Of a stretch of DNA of 64,000 nt, positions 21,144-31,400 are shown piece after piece. The stretch covers positions 1,875,228 through 1,939,227 of the forward strand of contig NZ_CM011002.1 in assembly GCF_000158095.2 (NCBI RefSeq), given 5' to 3'. Positions within the stretch are counted from its first letter, which is position 1; every line of letters begins with the position of its first letter. A model generated the notes under the pieces. That model saw only the letters and a list, made by a program, of their open reading frames with translations. It made no database searches and was not told the origin of the DNA. This DNA is from Roseibium alexandrii DFL-11. GTDB lineage: Bacteria; Pseudomonadota; Alphaproteobacteria; Rhizobiales; Stappiaceae. The translations under genes were made by a program, and so were the position numbers.

Positions 21144-21595
21144 CGGCAAACAAATCTGCAGCTCCTGAGCGCAAAAAACCGCTGGAACGGTCAGATTTCC
21201 GGAGTTTCCTGGAAATCCCCACCCGGTGGATGGATGTGGACATGTATGGTCATGTCAACAATGTCCAGTACCTGAGCTATTTCGATACCGCCGTGAACAG
21301 CTGGTATATCGAAAATGGTCTGCTGGATCCGGTGCGCGGAGAAACCGTGTTTCTTGTTGCTGAGACGGGCTGCAACTATTTCGCGGAGCTGTTGTTTCCG
21401 GGCAATGTTTCAGCGGGTCTCAGAATAGAACAAATCGGCAAGAGCTCAGTGGTTTTCCGGGTCGGTCTCTTTTCCGGCGAAGATCTTCAAACCGCAGCGC
21501 ACGGCCGCTTCGTTCATATCTATGTTGACAGGCAGACCCGGCGCCCGGTTCCAATTTCGGACAAAACCCGCAAGGTTCTGGAAACGCTGGGTTAG
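21140..21595 (+). CDS. Acyl-CoA thioesterase (hotdog, 4HBT/YbgC type)
   Basis: A 151-residue single-hotdog thioesterase. PTRWMDVDMYGHVNNVQYLSYFDTA gives the catalytic Asp and the N-terminus of the central helix, the 4-hydroxybenzoyl-CoA thioesterase pattern. It overlaps the dehydrogenase gene by four bases. Pairing with an alcohol dehydrogenase suggests work on a small acyl-CoA or alcohol pool, which is inference. A copy of the 102-bp repeat follows eight bases after the stop. Confidence 0.87.
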   Translation: MTANKSAAPERKKPLERSDFRSFLEIPTRWMDVDMYGHVNNVQYLSYFDTAVNSWYIENGLLDPVRGETVFLVAETGCNYFAELLFPGNVSAGLRIEQIGKSSVVFRVGLFSGEDLQTAAHGRFVHIYVDRQTRRPVPISDKTRKVLETLG

Positions 21596-21603
21596 CGTTC
21601 TAA

Positions 21604-21705
21604 AGCAAATCGCGTTTAAGCGGATTCAGGTTTTGCTGCAACTCGGCTTTGCCTCGTACGCGAAAGCTGAACTAGCCTGAATTTAATTGAACGCGACACG
21701 CTGTA
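21604..21705. repeat. 102-bp dispersed palindromic repeat, copy 2
   Basis: Matches 561-662 at 88 of 102 positions without gaps. Begins AGCAAATCGCGTTTAAG and ends near TGAACGCGACACGCTGTA. Like copy 1 it sits directly after a stop codon. Confidence 0.85.
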
Positions 21706-21740
21706 GACCACCAGCAAAGTTGCCATTCGCTGGAGCGGAA

Positions 21741-21838
21741 TTCTCCACATCTCAACAAGCTGCGCACAGGTGATCAACAGCGGCCTACCCACAGCTTATC
21801 CACAAGTTTGGAACAGGTTTTGGACAGGCTGTTCCACA
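21741..21838 (+). promoter_or_regulatory. Cluster of DnaA-box-like sites
   Basis: TTATCCACA at 21796-21804 is a perfect DnaA box. TTCTCCACA (21741-21749) has one mismatch; CTACCCACA (21785-21793) and TGTTCCACA (21830-21838) have two. All four point the same way. No oriC hallmark gene is adjacent, so a DnaA-titrating or regulatory site is as likely as an origin. Confidence 0.4.
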
Positions 21839-21881
21839 CATCGCACGGCTTCAAAACAACGCGATTTATGAAGGTTCGGCT

Positions 21882-22361
21882 TTAGGAAATATTCTTCATC
21901 AAGCGCGACTTCTCACGCTGCCAATCGCGTTTCTTTTCCGTCTCGCGCTTGTCATGAAGCTTCTTACCGCGTGCCAGGGCCAATTCCAGTTTCGCCCGCC
22001 CCTGTTCATTGAAATAGAGCTTGAGCGGAACAATCGTCTTGCCGTCTTTTTGAACGGCTCCGGCCAGCTTGCCGATTTCGCGCTTGTGCAGAAGCAGCTT
22101 CCGCGGACGGCGCGGTTCATGGTTGAACCGGTTCCCCTGCAGATACTCCGGGATATAGACGTTGTAGATCCAGATCTCGCCCTTGTGCTCGGCAGCGTAA
22201 GATTCGCCGATATTCGCCTTACCCGTGCGAAGGGATTTGACTTCCGTCCCCTTCAGCTCGATGCCGGCTTCAAGCGTGTCTTCGATCTCGTAGTTGAACC
22301 GGGCCTTCCGGTTGTCGGAGATGATGGTCCGGCCCGGATGCCCCCCTTTTTTCGGAGCCAT
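21882..22361 (-). CDS. smpB: SsrA-binding protein SmpB
   Basis: A 159-residue tmRNA partner for rescue of stalled ribosomes. [41 protein letters not shown] and the basic C-terminal tail ([21 protein letters not shown]) are diagnostic. It follows dapA on the same strand with about 40 bases between. dapA-smpB is a conserved pair in Rhizobiales. Confidence 0.96.
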   Translation of the reverse strand: MAPKKGGHPGRTIISDNRKARFNYEIEDTLEAGIELKGTEVKSLRTGKANIGESYAAEHKGEIWIYNVYIPEYLQGNRFNHEPRRPRKLLLHKREIGKLAGAVQKDGKTIVPLKLYFNEQGRAKLELALARGKKLHDKRETEKKRDWQREKSRLMKNIS

Positions 22362-22403
22362 AAGCGTGTTCCCGGAGCGTGCCGCAGCACGCCCTTCTTT
22401 GTA

Positions 22404-23282
22404 TTAGTTGATCAAACCTGCATGCGACAACGCGCTGCGGATCTCTGCCTGCGTGCCTTCGGAAATCGGAACGAGCGGCAAACGCAGCTCTTCCTCGATC
22501 TTTCCCAAAAGCGACAATGCATATTTGGCCCCTGTTGGGCTCGGTTCAAGGAACAATGCCCGATGAAGCGGTGCGAGGCGGTCCTGATACTCAAGCGCTG
22601 TCGTGTAGTCACCGGCCAGCGTCGCAGCCTGAAATTCCGAACACAGCCGCGGTGCGACATTCGCCGTTACCGAAATGCAGCCCACCCCGCCATGTGCATT
22701 GAAAGCCAGCGCAGAAATGTCTTCGCCGGAGAGCTGGATGAAATCCGGTCCGCACAACTGGCGCTGCCGCGAAACCTTGGCCAAATCCGCAGTTGCGTCC
22801 TTGACACCTTTGATGTTTTCGCAGGTCTCGAAGAGCTCAGCCATGGTCTCCGGTGTCATATCGATAATCGACCGCCCCGGAATATTGTAAATGATGATCG
22901 GAATCCCGACCGCGTCATTGATCGCCTTATAGTGTGCCTTCAGGCCAGCCTGGTTCGGTTTGTTATAGTAAGGCGTCACCACCAGAAGCGCATCGGCACC
23001 CGCCTTTTCGGCGTGCTGGGCGAAATCAATGGCTTCGATCGTGTTGTTCGAGCCAGCGCCGGCGATGACCGGAACCCGGCCGTTGGCCGCTTCTATGCAG
23101 AGCTCGATGACACGCTTGTGCTCATCATGGCCGAGCGTCGGGCTCTCTCCGGTGGTTCCGACCGGAACCAGGCCGCTGGAGCCTTCCTTAATCTGCCAGT
23201 CCACGAACTCCTGAAACCGTTTCTCATCAAGCGCACCGTCCTTGAAGGGCGTGATAAGCGCTGGGATGGAGCCTTTAAACAT
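22404..23282 (-). CDS. dapA: 4-hydroxy-tetrahydrodipicolinate synthase
   Basis: A 292-residue aldolase of the lysine and diaminopimelate pathway, joining pyruvate and aspartate semialdehyde. The Schiff-base lysine lies in [11 protein letters not shown], the tyrosine in [11 protein letters not shown] and the active-site threonines in [11 protein letters not shown]. Start ATG 23282 has AAAGGAAA just upstream; a longer frame to 23336 is not needed. Feeds cell-wall peptide synthesis. Confidence 0.95.
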   Translation of the reverse strand: MFKGSIPALITPFKDGALDEKRFQEFVDWQIKEGSSGLVPVGTTGESPTLGHDEHKRVIELCIEAANGRVPVIAGAGSNNTIEAIDFAQHAEKAGADALLVVTPYYNKPNQAGLKAHYKAINDAVGIPIIIYNIPGRSIIDMTPETMAELFETCENIKGVKDATADLAKVSRQRQLCGPDFIQLSGEDISALAFNAHGGVGCISVTANVAPRLCSEFQAATLAGDYTTALEYQDRLAPLHRALFLEPSPTGAKYALSLLGKIEEELRLPLVPISEGTQAEIRSALSHAGLIN

Positions 23283-23556
23283 CTCGGTTTCCTTTTGGAT
23301 CGGCAGTACGTGGCTAAGCTTGGGACGAATGCCCAAAGAGTTCTAACGGAGGCGCAACATACTCACCCCGCCAGCTTCCGGCAATCCTGCAACTGCTGTT
23401 TAGAAGGCTCAATTTCGCTTTTCTTTCGGCTGATGCAGCATTGGTTCGCATTTCACCCACTGAGCGGGTGTGCCGTTTAAGCAATCTTCCTATGGCAGCC
23501 GGCGCGCGCTCCAGTTATCTTTCAAAAAAACACAACATATCCTAGGGAGAACCGCC

Positions 23557-24471
23557 ATGACGCTTGCACCAGAGGAACCGCCACATGCCGCCCCATCCGG
23601 CGCTCCGGTCAGCTTGACCTATCAGAGCCCGGACGGTCTGACGCTGGCGGCAAAAGAATGGCCCGTGCCCCAGTCCGCACAGAAAGACGAAAAAGTCACC
23701 GTCCTGTGCCTTCCCGGCCTTTCGAGAAATACACGCGACTTCAATGAGATCGCAGCATTTCTTCAAGGCCAAGGCCACCGTGTCATCGCCCTGGATTATC
23801 GCGGACGCGGCGACAGCGACTGGGACCCGGAGTGGCAGAATTATGCGCTCCCTGTTGAGGAAAAAGACATAGATGCAGCGATCGAGGCATTCAAACTCGA
23901 GCGTTTTGCAGTTTTGGGCACATCCCGGGGCGGACTGCATGCGCTCGCGATGGCTCACCGGTATCCACCCAACCGGCTGGCCGCCGTAATTTTCAATGAC
24001 ATCGGTCCGCATATCGAGATGCGGGCCATCCATAGGATCGCGGCAACACTTGGCCGCAACATGTCCTACGCGTCCCTCGATGAGGTTGCCGGCTCACTCC
24101 GGCATATGCTCGGAATGCAATTCCCCGTGTTTTCGGCGGACGATTGGCTGAAAATGGCGGGCCAGGTTGCTTCTGAGAAGGATGGAAAGGTTGTGCTCGA
24201 TTATGATCCGGCGCTTGGGCATCAGTTTGCCAGTCTTGATGACGGCGCTCCGGTTCCTGACCTTTGGCCGCTTTACGAGTTCTTGAAAGACAGGCCAGTC
24301 ATGGTCATTCGCGGCGCAAAATCTGACCTCTTGGGGGAAGACACTGCACAACAGATGCTCGACAGCCACCCCAAAGCCACGCTCCACACGATTGCGGGCC
24401 AGGGTCATGCGCCTGTTTTGTGGGACAGCGAGACGCATGAACGTATCGGAGGGTTTTTGAGCAAGGTCTGA
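23557..24471 (+). CDS. Alpha/beta hydrolase
   Basis: A 304-residue hydrolase of the alpha/beta fold. The oxyanion and early strand region reads LCLPGLSRNTRDF, the nucleophile elbow is GTSRGG with Ser123, and the catalytic His is in GQGHAPVLWD near the C-terminus. LDYRGRGDSDWDP resembles carboxyl-ester and C-C hydrolases. No signal peptide is visible. AGGGAG precedes ATG 23557. Substrate unknown; it stands alone between dapA and the porin terminators. Confidence 0.85.
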   Translation: MTLAPEEPPHAAPSGAPVSLTYQSPDGLTLAAKEWPVPQSAQKDEKVTVLCLPGLSRNTRDFNEIAAFLQGQGHRVIALDYRGRGDSDWDPEWQNYALPVEEKDIDAAIEAFKLERFAVLGTSRGGLHALAMAHRYPPNRLAAVIFNDIGPHIEMRAIHRIAATLGRNMSYASLDEVAGSLRHMLGMQFPVFSADDWLKMAGQVASEKDGKVVLDYDPALGHQFASLDDGAPVPDLWPLYEFLKDRPVMVIRGAKSDLLGEDTAQQMLDSHPKATLHTIAGQGHAPVLWDSETHERIGGFLSKV

Positions 24472-24513
24472 CAAGTCCCTTATTTGTCTGGCCGTTGCCC
24501 CAAACAAAAACAG

Positions 24514-24549
24514 AAAAGGCCGGGACCCGTTTGTGTCCCGGCTTTTTTC
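24514..24549 (+). terminator. Rho-independent terminator of the hydrolase gene
   Basis: GCCGGGAC at 24519-24526 pairs with GTCCCGGC at 24535-24542, followed by six T on the plus strand and preceded by four A, so it could act in both directions. Confidence 0.8.
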
Positions 24550-24570
24550 TTTGCCGCAGTTCGTGCTGAA

Positions 24571-24603
24571 CAAAAAGAAAACCCGGCGTTTCCGCCGGGT
24601 TTT
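24571..24603 (-). terminator. Rho-independent terminator of the porin gene
   Basis: AAAACCCGGCG (24578-24588) pairs with CGCCGGGTTTT (24593-24603) around a four-base loop. Read on the minus strand it is followed by a T-run (24571-24575). It lies 27 bases past the porin stop. Confidence 0.85.
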
Positions 24604-24629
24604 CCATCAAACCTTAAGATAAGGATTGA

Positions 24630-25805
24630 TTAGAACGTGCGCTGTACACGGAAGGTAACAGTCATGTCCTGGTTGTCTACGCCACCAGCACCGAAGTCTT
24701 CGTCTTTGTACTCGAATTCAGTACCGATTACGAGACCGGAGACCGGGGTCCAGCCGAGGGTCGCGTGAGCGGACCAAGCGGACAGGTCGTTGGCTGTGTT
24801 CAGAGTGTCGATATCCCAGTACTGACCTTGAACCGCGGTGTAGATGGTCGGGGTCCAGTAGTGAGTGATACCAGCTGCAACGCCCCAACCGGTGGAGTTG
24901 GACAGGCCAGTGCCAGCAGCATTGAGGGTCGCGTCGTAGGAACCGTATGCTTCGTGGATGTAGCCGATTGCACCGTCAGCGTAGACAGCGCGCAGGCCGA
25001 GGCCAGTGTTGGAGCCGAGCATCGGCAGGTTGAAGCGTGCAGATGCACCGATCGCCCAAGCGGTCTCAGAGTCAACCGGAGCTGTGGAAGCACGGTTAGC
25101 TTTAACAACACCCATCAACTGAGCGCCGCCCCAACCCTGAACTACGTTCACGTTGGCAACGAGAGCCGGGTAGCGGAAGCCACCGCGGGAGTAACCGCCG
25201 ATGTAAGTGCTCGGGGAGCGCTCACCGGTGTTGGACTCGAGAGAGAGGCTTGCAGACAGGCCGTTACCGAAGGTAGCGGTGTAAGCTGCGAGGTTTGCAC
25301 GGGAGTCAAGACCCTGACCGATGCGGGAACCCCAGGATTCACCAGTCCAGTAGTCGAAGAAAGAACCGGTACGACCGAAGGTGAAGCCGCCGAGCTGAAC
25401 GAATGCGTCCCACAGCTCAGTGTTGCCGCCAGCGGAACCGAAGTTGGAGTTGTTTGAAGTGAACCAAACGTCGGTGTAAGTGCGCAGCAGGCCGAATTCG
25501 GTCTGTGTACGAGCGTCGAGGCGGATGTAACCACGAGCACGGAAACGCAGGCTGTTGTCAGCTTTGGAATCCCAAGAGTTCGGGCCAGAGTTGCCGAAGT
25601 CAGAGATGCCGTAGTCGGCACGAACACGACCACCTACACGCAGGCAGGTTTCTGTGCCCGGGATGTAGAAGAAGCGAGCGCCGTAAGCGTCACAGATACG
25701 TACGTAGTCAACCGGCTCCGGAGCAACCGGAAGATCAGCTGCCTGAGCAGTTGTGGCTGTAGCAACGGCTGCAGCGCCGAGCATCATGCCCTTAAAGAGT
25801 TTCAT
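24630..25805 (-). CDS. Outer-membrane porin, Omp2/porin_2 family
   Basis: A 391-residue trimeric general porin of the Rhizobiales type. The signal peptide MKLFKGMMLGAAAVATATTAQA is followed by ADLPVAPEPVDYVRICDAYG and FFYIPGTETCLRVGGRVRAD, the conserved N-terminus of Brucella Omp2-like porins with a likely disulfide. Alternating beta strands lead to a C-terminal phenylalanine (VTFRVQRTF), the outer-membrane insertion signal. GGAGG precedes ATG 25805. The gene's G+C is lower and its codon choice more uniform than neighbours, as expected for a highly expressed gene. Confidence 0.94.
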   Translation of the reverse strand: MKLFKGMMLGAAAVATATTAQAADLPVAPEPVDYVRICDAYGARFFYIPGTETCLRVGGRVRADYGISDFGNSGPNSWDSKADNSLRFRARGYIRLDARTQTEFGLLRTYTDVWFTSNNSNFGSAGGNTELWDAFVQLGGFTFGRTGSFFDYWTGESWGSRIGQGLDSRANLAAYTATFGNGLSASLSLESNTGERSPSTYIGGYSRGGFRYPALVANVNVVQGWGGAQLMGVVKANRASTAPVDSETAWAIGASARFNLPMLGSNTGLGLRAVYADGAIGYIHEAYGSYDATLNAAGTGLSNSTGWGVAAGITHYWTPTIYTAVQGQYWDIDTLNTANDLSAWSAHATLGWTPVSGLVIGTEFEYKDEDFGAGGVDNQDMTVTFRVQRTF

Positions 25806-26257
25806 GTCTGACCTCCAAAAATCAGTCAAATTTGCCAGCATCAAAGTGATGCCATTATCCCCGCGAATAATTTCTGTATTTGCTTCCTGCCGGAGGTTGG
25901 ACGTCCGCGGTATGCAAATCAGTGCGGCCCGAAGCCGCTCGCAGTTGTGACCATACGCATCCCGATCTGCCGTTCAACTCAGAAATCCGGTTTGGAGCCG
26001 CCGGGCAGGGTTTTCAGAAACCGGTGTTGCGTGAATGTCACAAAATCAGCCCCAACGTTTAGGATTTGGTAGGATTTAGAGACGTTTGAGCCTGTTAGTA
26101 ATGGGTTTCGGGGAGTTCCGACTTCAAAGGCGGGTATGTTGTCTACGCCCTGAATGGCCGGAATCGCGCCAAGGAATCGGTTCGTACGCCAACTCCGTTC
26201 GCATAGCTTCCGTAGATCGCAATTCCGGAGGACTGCCGCTGAATGCGGCGCCGGTTT
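25806..26257. other. Intergenic region upstream of the porin
   Basis: 452 bp between the porin and the end of pbpC. It should contain the porin promoter and leader. A short direct repeat, AGGATTTGGT-AGGATTTAG, occurs near 26060-26080. I see no gene, convincing hairpin or RNA family here. Confidence 0.5.
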
Positions 26258-28396
26258 CTAGGGTTTTTCCCGGCTTTGGGTTCCCTCAAGGACGATCGAC
26301 ACCTTGGAAGTCTGCCCTTTCCCATCGAGAATCATGAGATTGGCAAAGCCTGAGCCTGGTGCGTTCCAGAAGAATCGGCGTTCAAACGTGGCTTTCCCCG
26401 TCGGTGTTCCGTTTACGAAAAGCCGGAACGGCCGTTGACCGCCATCAAACTTGACGACCATTGGATGTGCGCCTTCAGAGGAGGCCCTGCCAATCTGCAG
26501 CTTTGCGCCATCCGGCGGGAAGGTGATTCCCAAACGGCTTGTGGTCCTGGTCATCTTGGGACGGGATTTGACACGGGCATACCTAAGCGGTTCAGGAAGT
26601 GGCCGCGTCGCTGCGCGAGCGATGTCATCCGGCGGCTTGGGCAAAGGTTCACGCCCCGCGACCAATGACTGATAGGCTTCATGCAGGATTGGCACCGCCG
26701 ACGACGCACCGGTTTGGCCCGGGACTGGCGACCCATCGGCCCGGCCTGTCCAGATGCCGACAACATAGCGGCCGTCATACCCAACCGCCCAGGCATCACG
26801 ATAGCCATAAGAAGTACCGGTTTTGTAGGCAATAGCCCCTTTTGCGGGATTGAGTGGCTGCGGCAAGCCGGACAGACTGTCAGTGACTTGATACGCCGAC
26901 TTCTCAGTCAGAACAGGCATGGCCCGCCACGCAGGCGCCCGATCGTTATTGCATGGGTTTCGACAGGATCGCAGCTCAACAGGCTCTCCTAGCTGCGCGA
27001 GTGCAGCATAGGTCTGCGTGAGGTCGCGGAGCGATAATCCGATTCCCCCAAGACCAATGGCAAGCCCCGGCGCGCTGCCTGGTTCCAGCTGCGGTTGAAC
27101 GCCCGCACGTCTCAACCGGGCAAGAAGTCTTGTAGGGCCTACTGATTCCAGAAGCTGGACCGCCGGTGTGTTCAAGGAAAGCTGCAGGGCCTCATCCAAA
27201 GTAACCGTTCCCTGATAGCCCCGATCAAAATTGGTGGGACGATAACCGGCGATGTTGGTTGGCCTGTCGACAATCAGGCTGTCCGGTTGGCCAATCCCCT
27301 CTTCAAAGGCGAGTCCATATATAAAGGGTTTCAGGGCAGACCCAGGTGACCGGGTAGCCCGGGTCATGTCCACATGCCCTTCCCGGCTTTCATCCAGAAG
27401 GTCGGGCGCGCCAACGCTTGCCAGGATCTTGCCGGACTTATGATCCGCAACCACCATGGCGATCGAAAGCGGTGCAGGCATGACAGCCACCCTGCGGCGG
27501 GCGAGATCTTCCAGGGCTTGTTGTAGATCCCTGTCCAATGTCAGACGCAGAACCGGCTCGGAAGGATATGCGGCCCGTGCCTCCCGGGTCTCATGGGCTG
27601 CGAGCAGTGGCATTGGATGTCGCTCGGCCCGAAGTGGCTCGTTGGCTGCTGATCTGGCTTCCTCTTCACCCAGCACACCTTCCCGGACTGCACGCGCCAG
27701 AACACGGTTGCGGGCCTTCAATGCATTTTTTGGATGACGATCCGGGCGACGGCTCTCCGGACTTTGCGGCAGAGCTACAAGAAGCGCCGCTTCGGCTGGC
27801 GTCAAACGCCGCGGTTCCTTACCGAACCAGGTGAGGCTTGCCGCCCGGACCCCTTCCAGATTGCCGCCAAAGGGCGCGCGCAAGGCATAAAGGTGCAGGA
27901 TATCGTCCTTGGTTGCCACCTGCTCCAGCTGAACGGCCCTCAGGATCTGCTGATACTTCCGTTTCAGCGACTTTGTGGGCGTCTCGTCCAGAAGCCGGGC
28001 GACCTGCATCGTCAGGGTTGAACCGCCCGAAACAAGCTGGCCGTTGGCAATTGCCTGCAAAGCGGCGCGGCCCAGCGCCAAAACGTCAACACCGCCATGC
28101 TGGCGGAACCTATTGTCCTCGTAGGCGAGCAACAGTTCGAAATAAAGCGGGTCGATTTCGTCGAGTTTGACCGGCAAGCGCCATTTGGAATCAGAGCTTG
28201 TGAAAGCCCGCAGCAAACGATCTTCACGATCGAGAACGACGGTTGACACAGACAGTTCGGAGGCCTTCGGCAAAGCAGGCAGTTGCCGATAGTCCGCAAA
28301 AATGGTCCAGGCGGCGGCGCCGATTGCCAGCAAACCACCAGCGCCAGCAATGAGCCCCCATCGTTTCAATGACCGTCTGTTCATCCGTTCACGCAC
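26258..28396 (-). CDS. pbpC: Penicillin-binding protein 1C
   Basis: A 712-residue bifunctional peptidoglycan enzyme. An N-terminal membrane anchor is followed by a GT51 glycosyltransferase domain (LLAYEDNRFRQHGGVD with the catalytic Glu) and a transpeptidase domain with SALK (Ser353), SLN in LQLSLNTPAVQ and KTGTSYGYRD. The C-terminal domain of about 90 residues is the biPBP_C type (GITFPPDGAKLQIGR). Start given as GTG 28396; ATG 28384 is equally possible. It follows the alpha-2-macroglobulin gene by 12 bases, the well-known pairing. Confidence 0.93.
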   Translation of the reverse strand: MRERMNRRSLKRWGLIAGAGGLLAIGAAAWTIFADYRQLPALPKASELSVSTVVLDREDRLLRAFTSSDSKWRLPVKLDEIDPLYFELLLAYEDNRFRQHGGVDVLALGRAALQAIANGQLVSGGSTLTMQVARLLDETPTKSLKRKYQQILRAVQLEQVATKDDILHLYALRAPFGGNLEGVRAASLTWFGKEPRRLTPAEAALLVALPQSPESRRPDRHPKNALKARNRVLARAVREGVLGEEEARSAANEPLRAERHPMPLLAAHETREARAAYPSEPVLRLTLDRDLQQALEDLARRRVAVMPAPLSIAMVVADHKSGKILASVGAPDLLDESREGHVDMTRATRSPGSALKPFIYGLAFEEGIGQPDSLIVDRPTNIAGYRPTNFDRGYQGTVTLDEALQLSLNTPAVQLLESVGPTRLLARLRRAGVQPQLEPGSAPGLAIGLGGIGLSLRDLTQTYAALAQLGEPVELRSCRNPCNNDRAPAWRAMPVLTEKSAYQVTDSLSGLPQPLNPAKGAIAYKTGTSYGYRDAWAVGYDGRYVVGIWTGRADGSPVPGQTGASSAVPILHEAYQSLVAGREPLPKPPDDIARAATRPLPEPLRYARVKSRPKMTRTTSRLGITFPPDGAKLQIGRASSEGAHPMVVKFDGGQRPFRLFVNGTPTGKATFERRFFWNAPGSGFANLMILDGKGQTSKVSIVLEGTQSREKP

Positions 28397-28408
28397 CGCC
28401 CAGCTTTT

Positions 28409-31400
28409 CTATCTGGTCGGTCCAAGCACCACGAACCGGGCAGTTTCCGTGATAGCCCGCCGGTCCGGTCGGTACATGTCTTCTAACGAGGCCGGTGGAT
28501 GGCTGAACGTCCCCGGTGTCGCCGCCCGTGCCAGATACGCAAAGGTCAGCTCACGGTTGCCCCAGTTGCTCTCATCAACGGAAACCTCAAACCGGTCGGA
28601 ATAAAACGCGCTGTAATCCGGTTGGTCGATCGTGGAGAGGAACGCCAAACCTCCAAGATCACCGGAACGCACCAGACGCGGATTGTCGATAGAAAGACCT
28701 GCGGGCAAACGGTCGACGACCATCAACCGACCAGGCTGATCAGACAACGGCCGTATGGTCAGCACAACGGCGATCCGGGTGTTCACGGGCACCGCGGATG
28801 GGTCAATGACATTGCCGTCAAGGTCATACAGTGTTCGCTCGACGGCATAATCCTTGCCGCCTGCCGGTTCCGGGCTGAGCGGCTGACCGGCAATCGACAT
28901 CAGCACTTCAGTTGGCTTTTCACCGGCATTGCGGACATCGACTTGGCCGGACTTCAGTTCGTCAAAACCAAGTGTCCAGGCAAGCCGGCCAGGTGTCTCC
29001 ACCCCATCCACCGACAGGCGAGCCTCTTCCGCAGACTCGTTCAGCGCATTCGCTGCGAGCAACAACCATGCCATATCCTGTGTCGACCGGCTCCGGGCGG
29101 TGCTGTCCACCGATGTCAGCTCTGAAACCGCGCGGGTGTTCAATTGCTCGCTGACAGATGCAGATACAACATAGTCTGTGACCCCAGCCGCATCGCGAAG
29201 CTTTGATCCAAAGTCTTCCCTGTAATTGCTGGACGCTGTCCGATCCAATGCATCAAGAGCGGCCCCAAATCCGGTCGCGGCCCGTTCATCTTCACCGTAG
29301 AGCGCAAGACCGGCTGCAAGCTGTGCCTTGGCCAGCGGCGTCGCAAAGTTCTGCAGTTTGGCATCCAGATAGTATCTGAGATCCCCCATGGAGGCCCGGC
29401 CATTGCGCGCAAGGACATAAAGCGCATAAGCAATGTCCTCACCGCCGCTTTCAAAGTCCGACGCATAGGCGAGCCGGTTTTCCAGATTGTCGAGCGCGGA
29501 CGTAAAAGCAAGATCTGGAACCTGGTAGCCCTTTTCCCGCGCCCGGGTCAGGAAGTCGGCAACATAAGCATCGAGCCACGTCCCACCGCTGCCATAGCTG
29601 TTCCAGAGCCCGAAGGATCCGCCAGAGGACTGGTTGGCAAGAACGGCGGTAATGGCTTTGATAACCCTTTCACGGATTTCATCGTCTCCACCAAGGCCGG
29701 CTGCTTCTGCAACGTCGCTCAAGTACAACAGCGGCAGCGCCCGGCTTGTGGTCTGCTCGGTACAGCCATACGGGTACCGGTCCAGCGCAGCCAGAAGGCC
29801 AGCCACATCTATTCGTGCCGCACCGCCCGCTGTCAGCGTAACCTTCACACTGTCTCCGCGCAAATCTTCAAAGCTGGCGGCATCCACCTCAAGCTTGTTT
29901 CCCGGCGCCAAATCGAACGCATAACTGCGCAGAACTTCCGGCTGGGTGTCCTTGATATCGAGATTGAGCCGCTTGACGATAGTCTGGGCGTCAGGCCCGG
30001 TCAGGGAAGCAACGATTTCGGCGCTTCCCAGTGCGTCGCCGGCCGCCATTGGCAGAATGACTTGTGTCTTCTTGCCCGTCTCCAGATCGAGAACCCTCGG
30101 AACGCTCGCGCCGTCTTCCAGGCTCAGCCCGTTGCTTGCAGTCAGCTCAAGATCGTAGGCACCTGACGGGGCATCGACCGGATCGATTTCAAGAACCAGC
30201 CGGGAGGAGTCGCCCGGGGCAAGAAAGGCCGGTGTGCTCGCCGTCATGACGACCGGCGCCCTCACCTCGATCTCTTGTTCTCCATGACCGACACCGGATT
30301 TGCTCCAGGCCACGGTTATCACGCGCAAGGCGCCGTTAAAGTCAGGCACATCAAACGAAACGACTGCCTCGCCATTCTCATCAACTTTCACAAGGCCGGA
30401 GAACAGCGCCACAGGTTCATCATCCGGCGGCGGCGCATCCAAACGCATGCCCATACCGTCTCCGCCGGAGCGAACCTTGCCCCGTGCGCCAGACATCCGG
30501 TCAATGAGTTGGCCGTAAAGATCGCGGATATCGCTTCCGAGGCGGCGCTGACCGAAATACCACTTTTCAGGGGCCGGCGTTTCATAGGCCGTCAGGTTGA
30601 GTATTCCGACGTCCACCGCCGCAACCGTGATGTGTGCCTCTTCACCTGCGGCCAAGTTGGCAAGCTGGACCGGAACATCAAGCCGGGTTTGCGGCCGGAT
30701 CATCGACGGCAGATCCATCACAACCTCAAGATCCCGATCACCAGGATCAACCTGCAGCCAAGAAAGGCCCATCGCGCGCGACGGCATCTGGGCTTGATCA
30801 ACGTCCATCGGCCGGTAGAGGCTGGCCGTGATGTAGGCTCCTGCCCCCCAGGCCTCTTCCACCGGAATATCGACTTCCGTTTCTTCCCCGGACACGTCCA
30901 CGGTGCGGGTGGAGAGAAGGCCGCCGGACACCACGTTGATCACGGCCGTGCCCGCCATTTGCGGTTTCAAGCGAAGTTTTGCGGTTTCACCTGGCCGGTA
31001 GTTCTCCTTGTCGAGCCCGACATCGAGATAGTCCGGCGTGTCGGATGTCGCATTGGCGGTGTACCAGCCCGCCTGAAACACCACCCGTGTTGCGGTCTGC
31101 AACGCACCGCTGCCTTCAATGTCCAGCCGGTATTCGCCCCACTCAACAGGGAGCGACAGGCTGGCCGGTTGGGCTTCCGACACATCCAGGGTTCCTGTCG
31201 AGATCCTGCGGGTAGAGGTAATCGGCTCGTACGACCAGCGGCCATCCAGCCGGTACCATTGGTAGCGCCGGTCGACTTTGGACAGCGTCCAGTTCAAGCC
31301 GGTTGCCGCGATCCGCTCGCCGGTTTCACCAATCGCGACCACTATAAAGTCGGCAGGACCGCCCTCATCGACACCGCCATCGAAGGCAGGCCGGATCCCA

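Noticed and set aside
21741..21838. Chromosomal origin oriC
   Set aside because: DnaA boxes are few, there is no clear AT-rich unwinding stretch, and the usual Rhizobiales oriC neighbours are absent; kept as a possible regulatory site only.
21954..23480. Plus-strand frame of 508 codons
   Set aside because: Opposite smpB and dapA, both clear families.
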